DNA of 29,128 bases from a virus. A program made the translations under genes and the position numbers. A model generated the notes under the pieces. The model ran no database searches. It was not told where the DNA came from and worked only from the letters and a program-made list of their open reading frames with translations. Below are positions 4,443-10,741 of this stretch, piece after piece. The stretch's first letter is position 1, and every line of letters starts with the position of its first letter. The stretch lies in IMG/VR virus record IMGVR_UViG_3300045009_000068, positions 1 to 29,128 of that record; one strand, given 5' to 3'.

Positions 4443-5351
4443 ATGTCTGCGCCTTGGTTCCCGATGTACCCAACCGATTTCCTAGTCAGCACAGCGACGA
4501 TGTCGCCCGTCCAGGGCTGGGCGTACACGCAACTGCTGATGTACTCCTGGACGAACGGCTGCATTCCAGATGACCGCGAGCAGTGCGCGGCACTCACTCG
4601 GTGTCCGCTGTCCGAGGCCGACTGGGCGGTGCTTCGCGGGCGGTTCGAGCCAATGGCAACCCCAATGGCCACCCCAATGGCAACCCCAATGGCCACCCTA
4701 TGCAACCCACGCATGGAGCGGGAGCGTGCGCGGGTCAGGGACCGCCACGATGCGGCATCCGAGGCTGGCAAGCGTGGCGCGAAAGCCCGTTGGGAGCGTG
4801 GAAATGGGGTAGCCAATGGCAACCCCAATGGCAACCCCAATGGCCACCCCAATGGCAAATCGATGGCAACCACAACCACAACCACAAACAAACCCCCCCT
4901 ACCCCCCCAAGGGGGGACGGGGGCGGGGGTTGTTGACATTCGTGAGGCGGACCTGCGGAGGCTGGTCATGCGCGAGCCGGCGTGGCGAACGCGCATCGAG
5001 AGAGCGGAGGCAGGTGACCTGTACGACGAGGACAGGCAACCCATCGAGGCGGCCACGGTCCTCGCCACGGCCATGAACACAGTGCGCGACAGGACGCTGA
5101 CCGAACGCGATGCGGTCATCGAGCGCGTGACGGCTCGAGGACTGTCAGGCGACGAGGCTGCGCAGCTGTGGCACGCTTGGTTCGCGGCGCACCTCGGCGG
5201 CGGCCCAGCGCCAGCCGCTGCCTTGCGCAGCGATCTCAACGACAAGTCGATCCGCAATCACGCGAGCGTGTGGAGGGCGCGACTCGGCGGCAGGTACAAT
5301 CCCGAACATGGCGAGACGCAGGGGACCAGTGCTATTGGCGGGGATGGATGA
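4443..5351 (+). CDS. DUF1376 (YdaU-type) putative replication protein, 302 aa
   Basis: Residues about 3-70 (PWFPMYPTDFLVSTATMSPV, GWAYTQLLMYSWTNGCIPDD, then DREQCAALTRCPLSEADWAVL) match DUF1376, a domain at the N-terminus of prophage proteins such as YdaU that are thought to organise replication. Residues about 70-85 (PMAT repeats) and 124-140 (NGNP/NGHP repeats) are low complexity and come from one 12-bp DNA repeat in two frames. A charged helix (ERARVRDRHDAASEAGKRG) lies between them. A Thr/Pro/Gly linker and a helical C-terminal domain (about 165-302) follow. The start at 4443 is set by GGAAGGA. In lambda the origin lies inside the initiator gene O, and the repeats suggest the same plan here. 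That is inference. Confidence 0.8.
   Translation: MSAPWFPMYPTDFLVSTATMSPVQGWAYTQLLMYSWTNGCIPDDREQCAALTRCPLSEADWAVLRGRFEPMATPMATPMATPMATLCNPRMERERARVRDRHDAASEAGKRGAKARWERGNGVANGNPNGNPNGHPNGKSMATTTTTTNKPPLPPQGGTGAGVVDIREADLRRLVMREPAWRTRIERAEAGDLYDEDRQPIEAATVLATAMNTVRDRTLTERDAVIERVTARGLSGDEAAQLWHAWFAAHLGGGPAPAAALRSDLNDKSIRNHASVWRARLGGRYNPEHGETQGTSAIGGDG
4651..4698. repeat. Iteron-like array 1: four 12-bp repeats
   Basis: Four head-to-tail units at 4651, 4663, 4675 and 4687 that alternate CAATGGCAACCC and CAATGGCCACCC without a gap. In the gene frame they read P-M-A-T four times. The alternation makes a perfect 24-bp double unit. Confidence 0.85.
4814..4873. repeat. Iteron-like array 2: three full and two degenerate 12-bp repeats
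   Basis: Units at 4814 and 4826 (CAATGGCAACCC) and 4838 (CAATGGCCACCC), then two diverged units in phase at 4850 and 4862. Here the same DNA unit is read in another frame, as N-G-N-P / N-G-H-P. A lower-GC stretch of ACAACC repeats follows directly (4866-4892), as would suit a melting region next to iterons. Confidence 0.85.
4893..4929. repeat. C-tract/G-tract block with hairpin and quadruplex potential
   Basis: Seven C, TA, seven C, AA, six G, AC, five G, C, five G. The second C run and first G run form a hairpin with a 2-base turn. The three G runs (the first long enough to split) could form a G-quadruplex in single-stranded DNA or RNA. The block lies at the right edge of the iteron arrays. 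Confidence 0.7.
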
Positions 5352-5592
5352 CTGCCTGCTGGGGATCAATTACCCTCGAGCAGGCGAACGCGGGCCGCCC
5401 GTTGCGGTCTACTCCGCCGACATGATCGTGGCCCGCCTGCGCGACAACCAGGGCATGACCGTCAAACAGGCGCGGTGCTGGGTCACCGACGAGATCGAGA
5501 CGAGATGGATGGGGGTCGGCACGCCGCGAATTGTCTGGGCGGCGACAATTCAAGACTTCGGTATTAACAGCACAGGGCAGGTCACCCCGTAG
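5329..5592 (+). CDS. Conserved small phage protein, 87 aa (94 aa if started at 5308)
   Basis: The core AGMDDCLLGINYP, then PPVAVYSADMIVARLRD, GMTVKQARCWVTDEIETRWM and VGTPRIVWA, resembles a small family common in phages in which a Gly-x-Asp start, an AVYS strand, a helix, a GMT turn and an acidic helix end in GTP-I/V-V. The function is unknown. I prefer the GTG at 5329 because AGGGGA lies 5 bases upstream and the protein then starts right at the conserved part. The ATG at 5308 has no ribosome-binding site. The start overlaps the end of the DUF1376 gene by 23 bases, so it belongs to the same operon. Confidence 0.65.
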   Translation: MLLAGMDDCLLGINYPRAGERGPPVAVYSADMIVARLRDNQGMTVKQARCWVTDEIETRWMGVGTPRIVWAATIQDFGINSTGQVTP

Positions 5593-5616
5593 GGCGGCGA
5601 GCCGCGTGCTGATCAG

Positions 5617-5634
5617 GCAACTCCCACGAGTTGC
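5617..5634. repeat. Hairpin GCAACTC-CCAC-GAGTTGC
   Basis: Perfect 7-bp arms (5617-5623, 5628-5634) with a 4-base loop, in the 125-base gap between the DUF1376 operon and the HTH-like gene. No T-run follows on either strand, so at best it is a weak terminator or an operator. Confidence 0.45.
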
Positions 5635-5682
5635 GCAAACCCAGCCCGCGTCAAAGCCGGTATTGTGGGGTCGTAAAATTTT

Positions 5683-5710
5683 TTGCGGTGTCAACTATCG
5701 GGCGTATATT
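5683..5710 (+). promoter_or_regulatory. Candidate promoter of the HTH-like gene, possibly leaderless
   Basis: TTGCGG (5683-5688, 4 of 6), 16-base spacer, TATATT (5705-5710, 5 of 6), preceded by an AT-rich stretch (TAAAATTTTTT, 5674-5684) that could act as an UP element. The ATG of the next gene is 7 bases after the -10, so the mRNA would start at or next to the start codon. Confidence 0.5.
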
Positions 5711-5717
5711 GGCGCAT

Positions 5718-5999
5718 ATGACGGTCAACACGTTCGACGAGTTCCGAGACGCAATCGTCGCGCACCTTGAGGCCCGCGGGGCCACGCGCAACGATCTAGC
5801 GGTCGAACTCGAACGCAGGCAGATCTTGCGTGCACACTCCGTGCGCTGCATCCTGAGCCAGGCGCCTAGCCTGCGCAGGCGGTACGCATCGTTCGCCTCC
5901 ATCCTCGCCATCGCCGACGCGGCAGGATTTGACATCAAACTCTCACCCAAGAAGCGCGGTCGAATCCGCAACCTTTCAACCAAGAATGAAACGGAATAA
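5718..5999 (+). CDS. Small HTH-like (XRE-type) putative transcription regulator, 93 aa
   Basis: Residues about 18-75 follow the XRE-type helix-turn-helix pattern: a helix (DEFRDAIVAHLEARG), the turn-helix TRNDLAVELERRQ, a recognition-like helix AHSVRCILSQ and a last helix FASILAIADAAGFDIKL. A basic tail (PKKRGRIRN) follows. It probably binds an operator as a dimer. The dyads at 1759-1781 and 4282-4310 are candidate targets. The frame runs back to 5631, but I chose ATG 5718 because the HTH pattern begins there and a promoter ends 7 bases before it. There is no ribosome-binding site, as in leaderless lambda cI made from PRM. The gene ends 2 bases before the next small gene. Confidence 0.65.
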   Translation: MTVNTFDEFRDAIVAHLEARGATRNDLAVELERRQILRAHSVRCILSQAPSLRRRYASFASILAIADAAGFDIKLSPKKRGRIRNLSTKNETE

Positions 6000-6001
6000 G
6001 A

Positions 6002-6154
6002 ATGCCAAGCAAGTCACCAGCACAACGCCGCCTGATGCAGGCGGCAGCTCACAATCGCTCGTTCGCCAAGAAGGCGGGAGTCCCGCAGTCCGTCGCCCGC
6101 GAGTTCGTCCGGGCCGACAAGGCCAAGGCGGCGAAGCGCAGACGCTACCGGTAA
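6002..6154 (+). CDS. Small basic phage protein, 50 aa
   Basis: ATG at 6002 behind GGAATAAGA. The product begins MPSKSPAQRRLMQAAAHN, continues FAKKAGVPQSVAREFVRADK and ends KAAKRRRYR. I have the impression of similar 45-60-residue proteins beginning MPSKSxAQxRLMxAAAH next to packaging genes in many phages. Their function is unknown. It is helical and strongly basic, so it may bind DNA or be carried in the virion. It ends 2 bases before the terminase small subunit ATG (TAAGGATG), which suggests coupled translation. It is easy to miss because a longer frame lies over it. Confidence 0.75.
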   Translation: MPSKSPAQRRLMQAAAHNRSFAKKAGVPQSVAREFVRADKAKAAKRRRYR

Positions 6155-6156
6155 GG

Positions 6157-6546
6157 ATGGGCAGGCCGCTAGAGCCTGTACCGCCCGATCAGGCGGCTAG
6201 CCTGATCAAATGGCTGTCAGATGGCCGTCCGCTCCGGGAATGGTGCAGACAGCCGGGAAACACCCCCTGGCAGACGGTCTATCACTGGATGGACAAAGAT
6301 GAGGACTTTGTGAGACGCATCGCACGCGCACGCGAGGACGGCTACGACGTGATCGCCGACCAGTGCATGGTGCTCGCCGACCTCGAGCCGACCGACCCGC
6401 TGCACGTCAACTGGCGGCGGCTTCAGGTCGAAACCCGGCTCAAGCTGCTTGCCAAGTGGAACCCCAAGAAGTACGGCGACCGCCAAACCGTTGACCATGC
6501 CGGCGGCGTGACCCTGAATGTCATCACGGGCGTGCCCAGCGAATGA
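6157..6546 (+). CDS. Terminase small subunit, 129 aa
   Basis: Binds phage DNA and presents it to the large subunit for packaging. Residues 1-45 (GRPLEPVPPDQAASLIKWLS, PLREWCRQPGNTPWQTVYHW) form a helix-turn-helix in which a short basic start is followed by a W-x-x-V-Y-x-W recognition helix. Then come FVRRIARAREDGYDVIADQC and a helix region (HVNWRRLQVETRLKLLAKWN) before PKKYGDR and a short tail. This order fits the Sf6-gp1-like small terminase family. The long open frame upstream is only the shadow of the 50-aa gene. The stop overlaps the large subunit start (ATGA), which supports the call. Confidence 0.85.
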   Translation: MGRPLEPVPPDQAASLIKWLSDGRPLREWCRQPGNTPWQTVYHWMDKDEDFVRRIARAREDGYDVIADQCMVLADLEPTDPLHVNWRRLQVETRLKLLAKWNPKKYGDRQTVDHAGGVTLNVITGVPSE

Positions 6547-7865
6547 CCGCGCAGCGACTCGACTACCAACCTCGAGCATGGCAGCGCGAATGCCATGTGC
6601 GGCGGCGGCGGTTCACCGTGCTCGCCCTGCACCGACGCGCAGGCAAGACGGAACTTGCCATCATGGAGTTGATCGACAAGGCGCTCAAGTGCAAGCAGGA
6701 ACTAGGGTTCTACGTCTATGTCGCCCCGTTCCTCAGGCAAGCCAAAGCCATCGCCTGGGCGAGACTCAAGGGCAAACTGCAACCTCTGCGCCATTCCGCG
6801 CTTGAGATCAACGAGGCCGACCTAGCCGTCACGTTCAAGCACAACGGCGCGACCATTCGCCTGTTCGGCGGCGACAACCCCGACGCCCTGCGCGGCGTGC
6901 GGCTCGACGGATGCGTCATTGACGAGGTCGCCCAGATCCGGCCCGAGGTCTGGAACGACATCATTCAGCCCGCCCTGTCTGATCGCAAGGGCTGGGCCAT
7001 GTTCATCGGCACGCCGGCGGGCGTGAACCTGTTTAGCGAGCTGTTCTACCGCGCCACAAGCCTGCCCGACTGGTGGGCAGCGCGGTACACGGTCAACGAC
7101 ACGGACGCCATCGACCGGGCCGAGGTCGAGCGCCTACAGCGCGACATGCCCGAGAGCGCCTACGCCCGCGAGTACCTGTGCGATTTTACCGCAGCAGGCG
7201 ACAACCAACTCATCACCCTGTCCGACGCTGAAAACGCGGCGCAGCGGCGATACGAGGACGCCGACATCCTCGACATGCCGCTCGTCATGGGGGTGGACGT
7301 GGCACGGTTCGGCGATGACCGCAGCGTAATCGTGTTCCGGCAGGGCCGGTCGATGGAGCCGCCCATCACGATGCAGGGCATCGACAACATGGCGCTTGCT
7401 GGCCGCATTGCCAATCTCATTGAGGACCGCGACCCGGACGCGGTGTTTATCGATGTCGGCGGCGGGGCCGGCGTGATCGACCGCCTGCGGCAGCTCGACT
7501 ACGACGTGGTCGAGGTTAATTTTGGGGCGAAGGCGATCCATCCCAACCTGTATGTCAACAAGCGCAGCGAGATGTGGTGGGGCATCAGGGAGTGGATTGA
7601 CAATGGCGGCGCGATCCCGAATGAATCCACGCTCAAGGCCGAACTAGCCACCCCGACCTACACCTACGACTCGCTTGGCAGGCGTGCGCTTGAGAGCAAG
7701 GACGAGATCAAGAAGCGCCTACAGGGCGGCTCCAGCCCGGACATTGCCGACGCGCTCGCGCTCACGTTCGCGTTCCCGGTCGCCAAGGCGCTGCCACGCG
7801 AGGTCAGGGAGCGGCTAGACCCACGCGCACGGAAGGACTACGACCCCTACGAGGCCATGCAATGA
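6543..7865 (+). CDS. Terminase large subunit, 440 aa
   Basis: The packaging motor: an ATPase that pumps DNA into the prohead and a nuclease that cuts the concatemer. Walker A is LHRRAGKT (residues 29-36, K35), and Walker B is GCVIDEVAQI (D127, catalytic E128). The C-terminal RNase-H-like nuclease has its acidic residues in VMGVDVARFGDD (D252), VFIDVGGGAG (D304) and SPDIADALALTF (D400/D403). The length is usual for podoviral enzymes of the kind seen with BPP-1-like heads. The gene starts in an ATGA overlap with the small subunit and ends in an ATGA overlap with the acetyltransferase. The type of end (headful or fixed) cannot be told from sequence alone. Confidence 0.95.
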   Translation: MTAQRLDYQPRAWQRECHVRRRRFTVLALHRRAGKTELAIMELIDKALKCKQELGFYVYVAPFLRQAKAIAWARLKGKLQPLRHSALEINEADLAVTFKHNGATIRLFGGDNPDALRGVRLDGCVIDEVAQIRPEVWNDIIQPALSDRKGWAMFIGTPAGVNLFSELFYRATSLPDWWAARYTVNDTDAIDRAEVERLQRDMPESAYAREYLCDFTAAGDNQLITLSDAENAAQRRYEDADILDMPLVMGVDVARFGDDRSVIVFRQGRSMEPPITMQGIDNMALAGRIANLIEDRDPDAVFIDVGGGAGVIDRLRQLDYDVVEVNFGAKAIHPNLYVNKRSEMWWGIREWIDNGGAIPNESTLKAELATPTYTYDSLGRRALESKDEIKKRLQGGSSPDIADALALTFAFPVAKALPREVRERLDPRARKDYDPYEAMQ

Positions 7866-8308
7866 ACATTCGACTAGCGACCGTCGAGGACGCAGCCGCG
7901 TTGACAGAGATGGGGCGCGAGTTTATTGAGTACAGCGAGTACCGCAACCTGGCGGTGACAGACGAGCAGTTGCAATCAGGCATAGCCCAGATCATTGCGT
8001 TTGAGTGTTCATTCGTCGCCGAACTCGACGGGCGCATTGTTGGTGCGATCATCGGCGTGACTGGGCCGATGTGGTTTGCGGCGCACATCCGCACGCTAAT
8101 CGAGCTGGCTTGGTGGGTCGATCCGGCCTACCGCACCACCTCGGTTGGCATTCGGCTGATCAAGGAGTTTGAGGAGCATGGCCGTCATCTAGGGGTGCAA
8201 TACATCGCAATGAGCGATCTAGTTGTGGCAGGTGACACACCTGTTGCAAGATTGCTAGGTCGAATGGGTTATAGTGTGACAGAACGTATGCACACGAAGG
8301 AGCTTTGA
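7862..8308 (+). CDS. GNAT-family acetyltransferase, 148 aa
   Basis: The pattern is NIRLATVEDAAALTEMGREF at the start, a beta strand SFVAELDGRIVGAIIGV, then IELAWWVDPAYRTTSVGIRL (the region that binds the acetyl-CoA pyrophosphate, with R-x-x-S-V-G-I instead of the usual R-G-x-G-x-G/A) and a C-terminal VARLLGRMGYSVTER. Length and order are those of a single-domain GNAT enzyme. Similar enzymes often lie between terminase and portal in podoviruses. The target (host protein, virion protein or small molecule) is unknown. Start ATGA-overlaps the terminase. Towards its end the gene is less GC-rich than its neighbours. Confidence 0.85.
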   Translation: MNIRLATVEDAAALTEMGREFIEYSEYRNLAVTDEQLQSGIAQIIAFECSFVAELDGRIVGAIIGVTGPMWFAAHIRTLIELAWWVDPAYRTTSVGIRLIKEFEEHGRHLGVQYIAMSDLVVAGDTPVARLLGRMGYSVTERMHTKEL

Positions 8309-8309
8309 T

Positions 8310-8654
8310 ATGGCAGCAATCTCAACCATCGCGGCAGTAGCCGCAGCGACAGCAGCAGCAGCGGGAACCGGGTATGCCGTCTACGCGGGCGAACGCGCCG
8401 ACAAAGCGCAGAAGAAAGCGATAGCCGAGCAACGCATGGCGCAGCAGAAGGCAGCCGTGCAGGCAGCCTCGCAGCAGCGCCGCAGCGCTCAGGCGATGGC
8501 CGCCGCCAACCGCCGGCAGCCCGACATGGTCGCGATCATGGCCGGGGCCGCCGAGGGCGCAGGCGGTGGCCCGTCTGGCACGATGCTGACTGGACCCGGC
8601 GGCGTGTCGCCGCAAGACCTCGCCTTGGGACGGTCAACCCTCCTCGGAGGCTGA
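8310..8654 (+). CDS. Small virion-type protein upstream of portal, 114 aa
   Basis: An Ala-rich hydrophobic segment (residues 3-27, ISTIAAVAAATAAAAGTGYA) is followed by a long charged Ala/Gln/Lys helix (30-68) and a Gly-rich tail ending GTMLTGPGGVSPQDLALGRS and TLLGG. I have the impression that this tail (GTMLTGP-G-V, then TTLLG or STLLG) is usual in small proteins coded next to podoviral portals. It could be a minor head or ejection protein, since a membrane-seeking N-terminus plus helix resembles small ejection proteins. A good ribosome-binding site (AAGGAG) precedes the ATG, one base after the previous stop. Confidence 0.7.
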   Translation: MAAISTIAAVAAATAAAAGTGYAVYAGERADKAQKKAIAEQRMAQQKAAVQAASQQRRSAQAMAAANRRQPDMVAIMAGAAEGAGGGPSGTMLTGPGGVSPQDLALGRSTLLGG

Positions 8655-8655
8655 G

Positions 8656-10368
8656 ATGAGCGAATACACGGGCGAAGCGCAGTCCTACCCCGACGCACCG
8701 AAGCGGGACAAGCTGCTCACGCGATGGGGCATGCTCAAGAGCGAGCGTGCGTCGTGGCTCGCGCACTGGCAGGAGCTTACCACCTACCTGTTGCCGCGAA
8801 ACGGTCGCTACTTCCGACAGGACCGCGACAAGGGATTGCGGCGGCACAACAACATTTACGACAACACCGGGACTCGCGCTCTGCGCACGCTCGGCGCAGG
8901 CATGATGGCCGGGGCCACAAGCCCTGCTCGGCAGTGGTTCCGACTCGCCACGGCTGACCCCGACCTCAATTCGTACCAGCCCGTCAAGCTCTGGCTCGAT
9001 GATGTCACGCGGCGCATGCAGCTCGTCTTCCAGAAAAGCAACACCTACCGCGCACTGCACACGATGTACGAGGAACTGGGCGCGTTCGGCACGGCGTGCA
9101 GCGTCGTGCTGGCCGACTTCAAGAACGTGATCCACCAGTACCCCGTGACCACGGGCGAGTACTGCATTGCCACGGATTTCCAAGGCCGCGTGACCACGCT
9201 GTACCGCGAGTTCGAGGTGACCGTCGCCGACCTCGTCAAGGAGTTCGGCTACAACAAGTGCAGCATCACGGTGCGCAAAATGTACGACCGTGGCACGCTC
9301 GACTCATGGATCCCGATTATCCACGCCATCGAGCCGCGTGCCGACCGCGACCACAAGAAGCGCGACAGTAAGAACATGCCCTACGGCTCGTGGTACTTTG
9401 AGGTCGGCGGCGAGGACGGCAGGTTCTTGCGCGAGTCTGGGTTTGAGCAGTTCCCTGCGTTAGCCCCGCGCTGGGCGACTGCCGGCGGCGACATCTATGG
9501 CAACAGCCCCGGCATGGAGGCGCTCGGCGACATCAAGCAGTTGCAGCACGAGCAGTTGCGCAAGGCGCAGGCCATCGACTTCCAGACCAAGCCGCCGCTG
9601 CAAGTGCCAATCTCAATGAAGAACCGCGATGTGGAAACTCTGCCAGGCGGGATCTCGTTCGTGGACGGCGCGAGCATGGGAATCAAGACCGCGTTTGAGG
9701 TCAACCTGAACCTGCAATACCTGCTGAACGACATCGTGGATTGCCGCGACCGCGTCCGCAGCGCGTTCTATGCCGACATGTTCCTGATGCTGGCAACGCA
9801 GCCGAATACGCGCATGACGGCCACCGAGGTCGCTGAGCGTCACGAGGAGAAACTGCTGATGCTCGGCCCTGTGCTCGAGCGCCTGCACAACGAACTGCTC
9901 GACCCGCTGGTGGACATCACGTTCACGCGCATGATTCGGGCCGGCATCGTGCCGCCTGCGCCTGAGGAGTTGCAGGGCATGGACCTGAACGTGGAGTTCG
10001 TGTCCATGCTCGCGCAGGCGCAGCGTGCCATCGGCACGAACAGCGTTGACAGGTTTGTGGGCAACCTCGGCGCGATTGCGCAGATGAAGCCCGACGTGCT
10101 CGACAAGTTTGACAGCGACCAGTGGGCGGACATCTATGCCGACATGCTTGGGGTGGACCCGTCGCTCATCATCGCCGACAAGGAAGTTGCGATGGTTCGC
10201 AATGCTCGCAATCAGGCGATGGCAGCGAAGGAGCAGGTGGCTGCGGTCGAGCAGGCTAGCAAGGCAACTCGCAATCTGGCTGCGTCGCCGACCAACCAGC
10301 AGACCGCGTTGACGGACGTGATGAACATGTTCTCGGGGTACGGTAGTCCTAGCGCACTAGAGGTCTAG
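8656..10368 (+). CDS. Portal (head-to-tail connector) protein, 570 aa
   Basis: Forms the twelve-part ring through which DNA enters and leaves the head. The N-terminus has the usual portal start: KRDKLLTRWGMLKSERASWL, then YLLPRNGRYF and RALRTLGAGMMAGATSPARQ with the aromatic W-F-R-L after it. Later come GTACSVVLADF, a wing or clip-like beta region, PGMEALGDIKQLQHEQLRKA (the long helix region) and TRMTATEVAERHEEK. This fits the Head-tail_con family (PF12236) of podoviral portals. The length is normal. The C-terminal 60 residues are Gln/Ala-rich. The ribosome-binding site is CGGAGG. The stop codon lies inside a perfect inverted repeat at 10354-10371. Confidence 0.95.
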   Translation: MSEYTGEAQSYPDAPKRDKLLTRWGMLKSERASWLAHWQELTTYLLPRNGRYFRQDRDKGLRRHNNIYDNTGTRALRTLGAGMMAGATSPARQWFRLATADPDLNSYQPVKLWLDDVTRRMQLVFQKSNTYRALHTMYEELGAFGTACSVVLADFKNVIHQYPVTTGEYCIATDFQGRVTTLYREFEVTVADLVKEFGYNKCSITVRKMYDRGTLDSWIPIIHAIEPRADRDHKKRDSKNMPYGSWYFEVGGEDGRFLRESGFEQFPALAPRWATAGGDIYGNSPGMEALGDIKQLQHEQLRKAQAIDFQTKPPLQVPISMKNRDVETLPGGISFVDGASMGIKTAFEVNLNLQYLLNDIVDCRDRVRSAFYADMFLMLATQPNTRMTATEVAERHEEKLLMLGPVLERLHNELLDPLVDITFTRMIRAGIVPPAPEELQGMDLNVEFVSMLAQAQRAIGTNSVDRFVGNLGAIAQMKPDVLDKFDSDQWADIYADMLGVDPSLIIADKEVAMVRNARNQAMAAKEQVAAVEQASKATRNLAASPTNQQTALTDVMNMFSGYGSPSALEV

Positions 10369-10371
10369 TGC
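10354..10371. repeat. Inverted repeat GCACTAGA-GG-TCTAGTGC across the portal stop codon
   Basis: Perfect 8-bp arms (10354-10361, 10364-10371). The TAG stop (10366-10368) lies in the right arm. As RNA it would be a 7-bp stem with an AGGT loop. There is no T-run, so it is not a normal terminator. It may lower read-through into the capsid genes, mark an RNA-processing site or bind protein. Confidence 0.55.
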
Positions 10372-10396
10372 ACGAGGTTGACAGCAGTCACTCGCC

Positions 10397-10741
10397 ATGA
10401 GCGAACACGACCCACTAGACCTGCGCGGCCAGGAGCGTGCCAAGGCCGACCGGGCGCTACGGGAACGACTAGCCCGCGAGACCGAGGAATCGGACATCAG
10501 GTGGCTGATGTCATCGAAACGAGGCCGCCGCATCGTGTGGCGGCTCATGGACCGAGCGGGAGTATTCCGTAGTTCGTTCAACACAAACTCCATGTCAATG
10601 GCGTTTGCAGAAGGAAATAGGAATTACGGACTACAGATTCTTGGTATTATTCACACACAATGCCCGGAGCTATATCCGGTTATGATGAAGGAACTAACTA
10701 ATGAACGAACCAACGATGACGGCGAGCGCAACGACCCCTGA
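10397..10741 (+). CDS. Bbp19-like phage structural-region protein, 114 aa
   Basis: Residues about 28-100 hold the Bbp19-like pattern: SDIRWLMSSKRGRRIVWRLM, then DRAGVFRSSFNTNS, MAFAEGNRNYGLQILGII and CPELYPVMMKELTNE. The family is named from Bordetella phage BPP-1, where the gene also lies in the head region. Its role is not known for certain. The N-terminus is charged and helical. The last 41 bases overlap the scaffold gene in another frame, and the reading there (NERTNDDGERND) is low complexity. The stretch 10570-10700 is visibly more AT-rich than the rest of the head block. Confidence 0.85.
   Translation: MSEHDPLDLRGQERAKADRALRERLARETEESDIRWLMSSKRGRRIVWRLMDRAGVFRSSFNTNSMSMAFAEGNRNYGLQILGIIHTQCPELYPVMMKELTNERTNDDGERNDP

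Noticed and set aside
4651-4873. CRISPR-like repeats
   Set aside because: The units are 12 bp and directly joined, with no unique spacers, and they lie in a coding frame.
4893-4910. Programmed frameshift at the seven-C runs
   Set aside because: The frame that begins at 4443 goes on through the runs into a sensible C-terminal domain, so no shift is needed. Neither neighbouring frame gives a recognisable extension.
5929-6156. N-terminal extension of the terminase small subunit (start at 5929)
   Set aside because: The extension is low complexity and lies over the end of the HTH-like gene and all of the 50-aa gene, both of which are better coding frames. The family pattern starts at MGRPLEP (6157).
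7995-8243. CAGGTG-ACA-CACCTG palindrome in the GNAT gene (8229-8243)
   Set aside because: A 6-bp arm inside a coding region without promoter or boundary nearby is expected by chance in a window of this size.
8244-8275. Promoter (TTGCAA and TATAGT) at the end of the GNAT gene
   Set aside because: The spacer is 20 bases, outside the normal range, and the downstream genes already have tight coupling.
10378-10383. TTGACA before the Bbp19-like gene as a promoter -35
   Set aside because: No acceptable -10 lies 15-19 bases downstream (the region reads GCGAAC).
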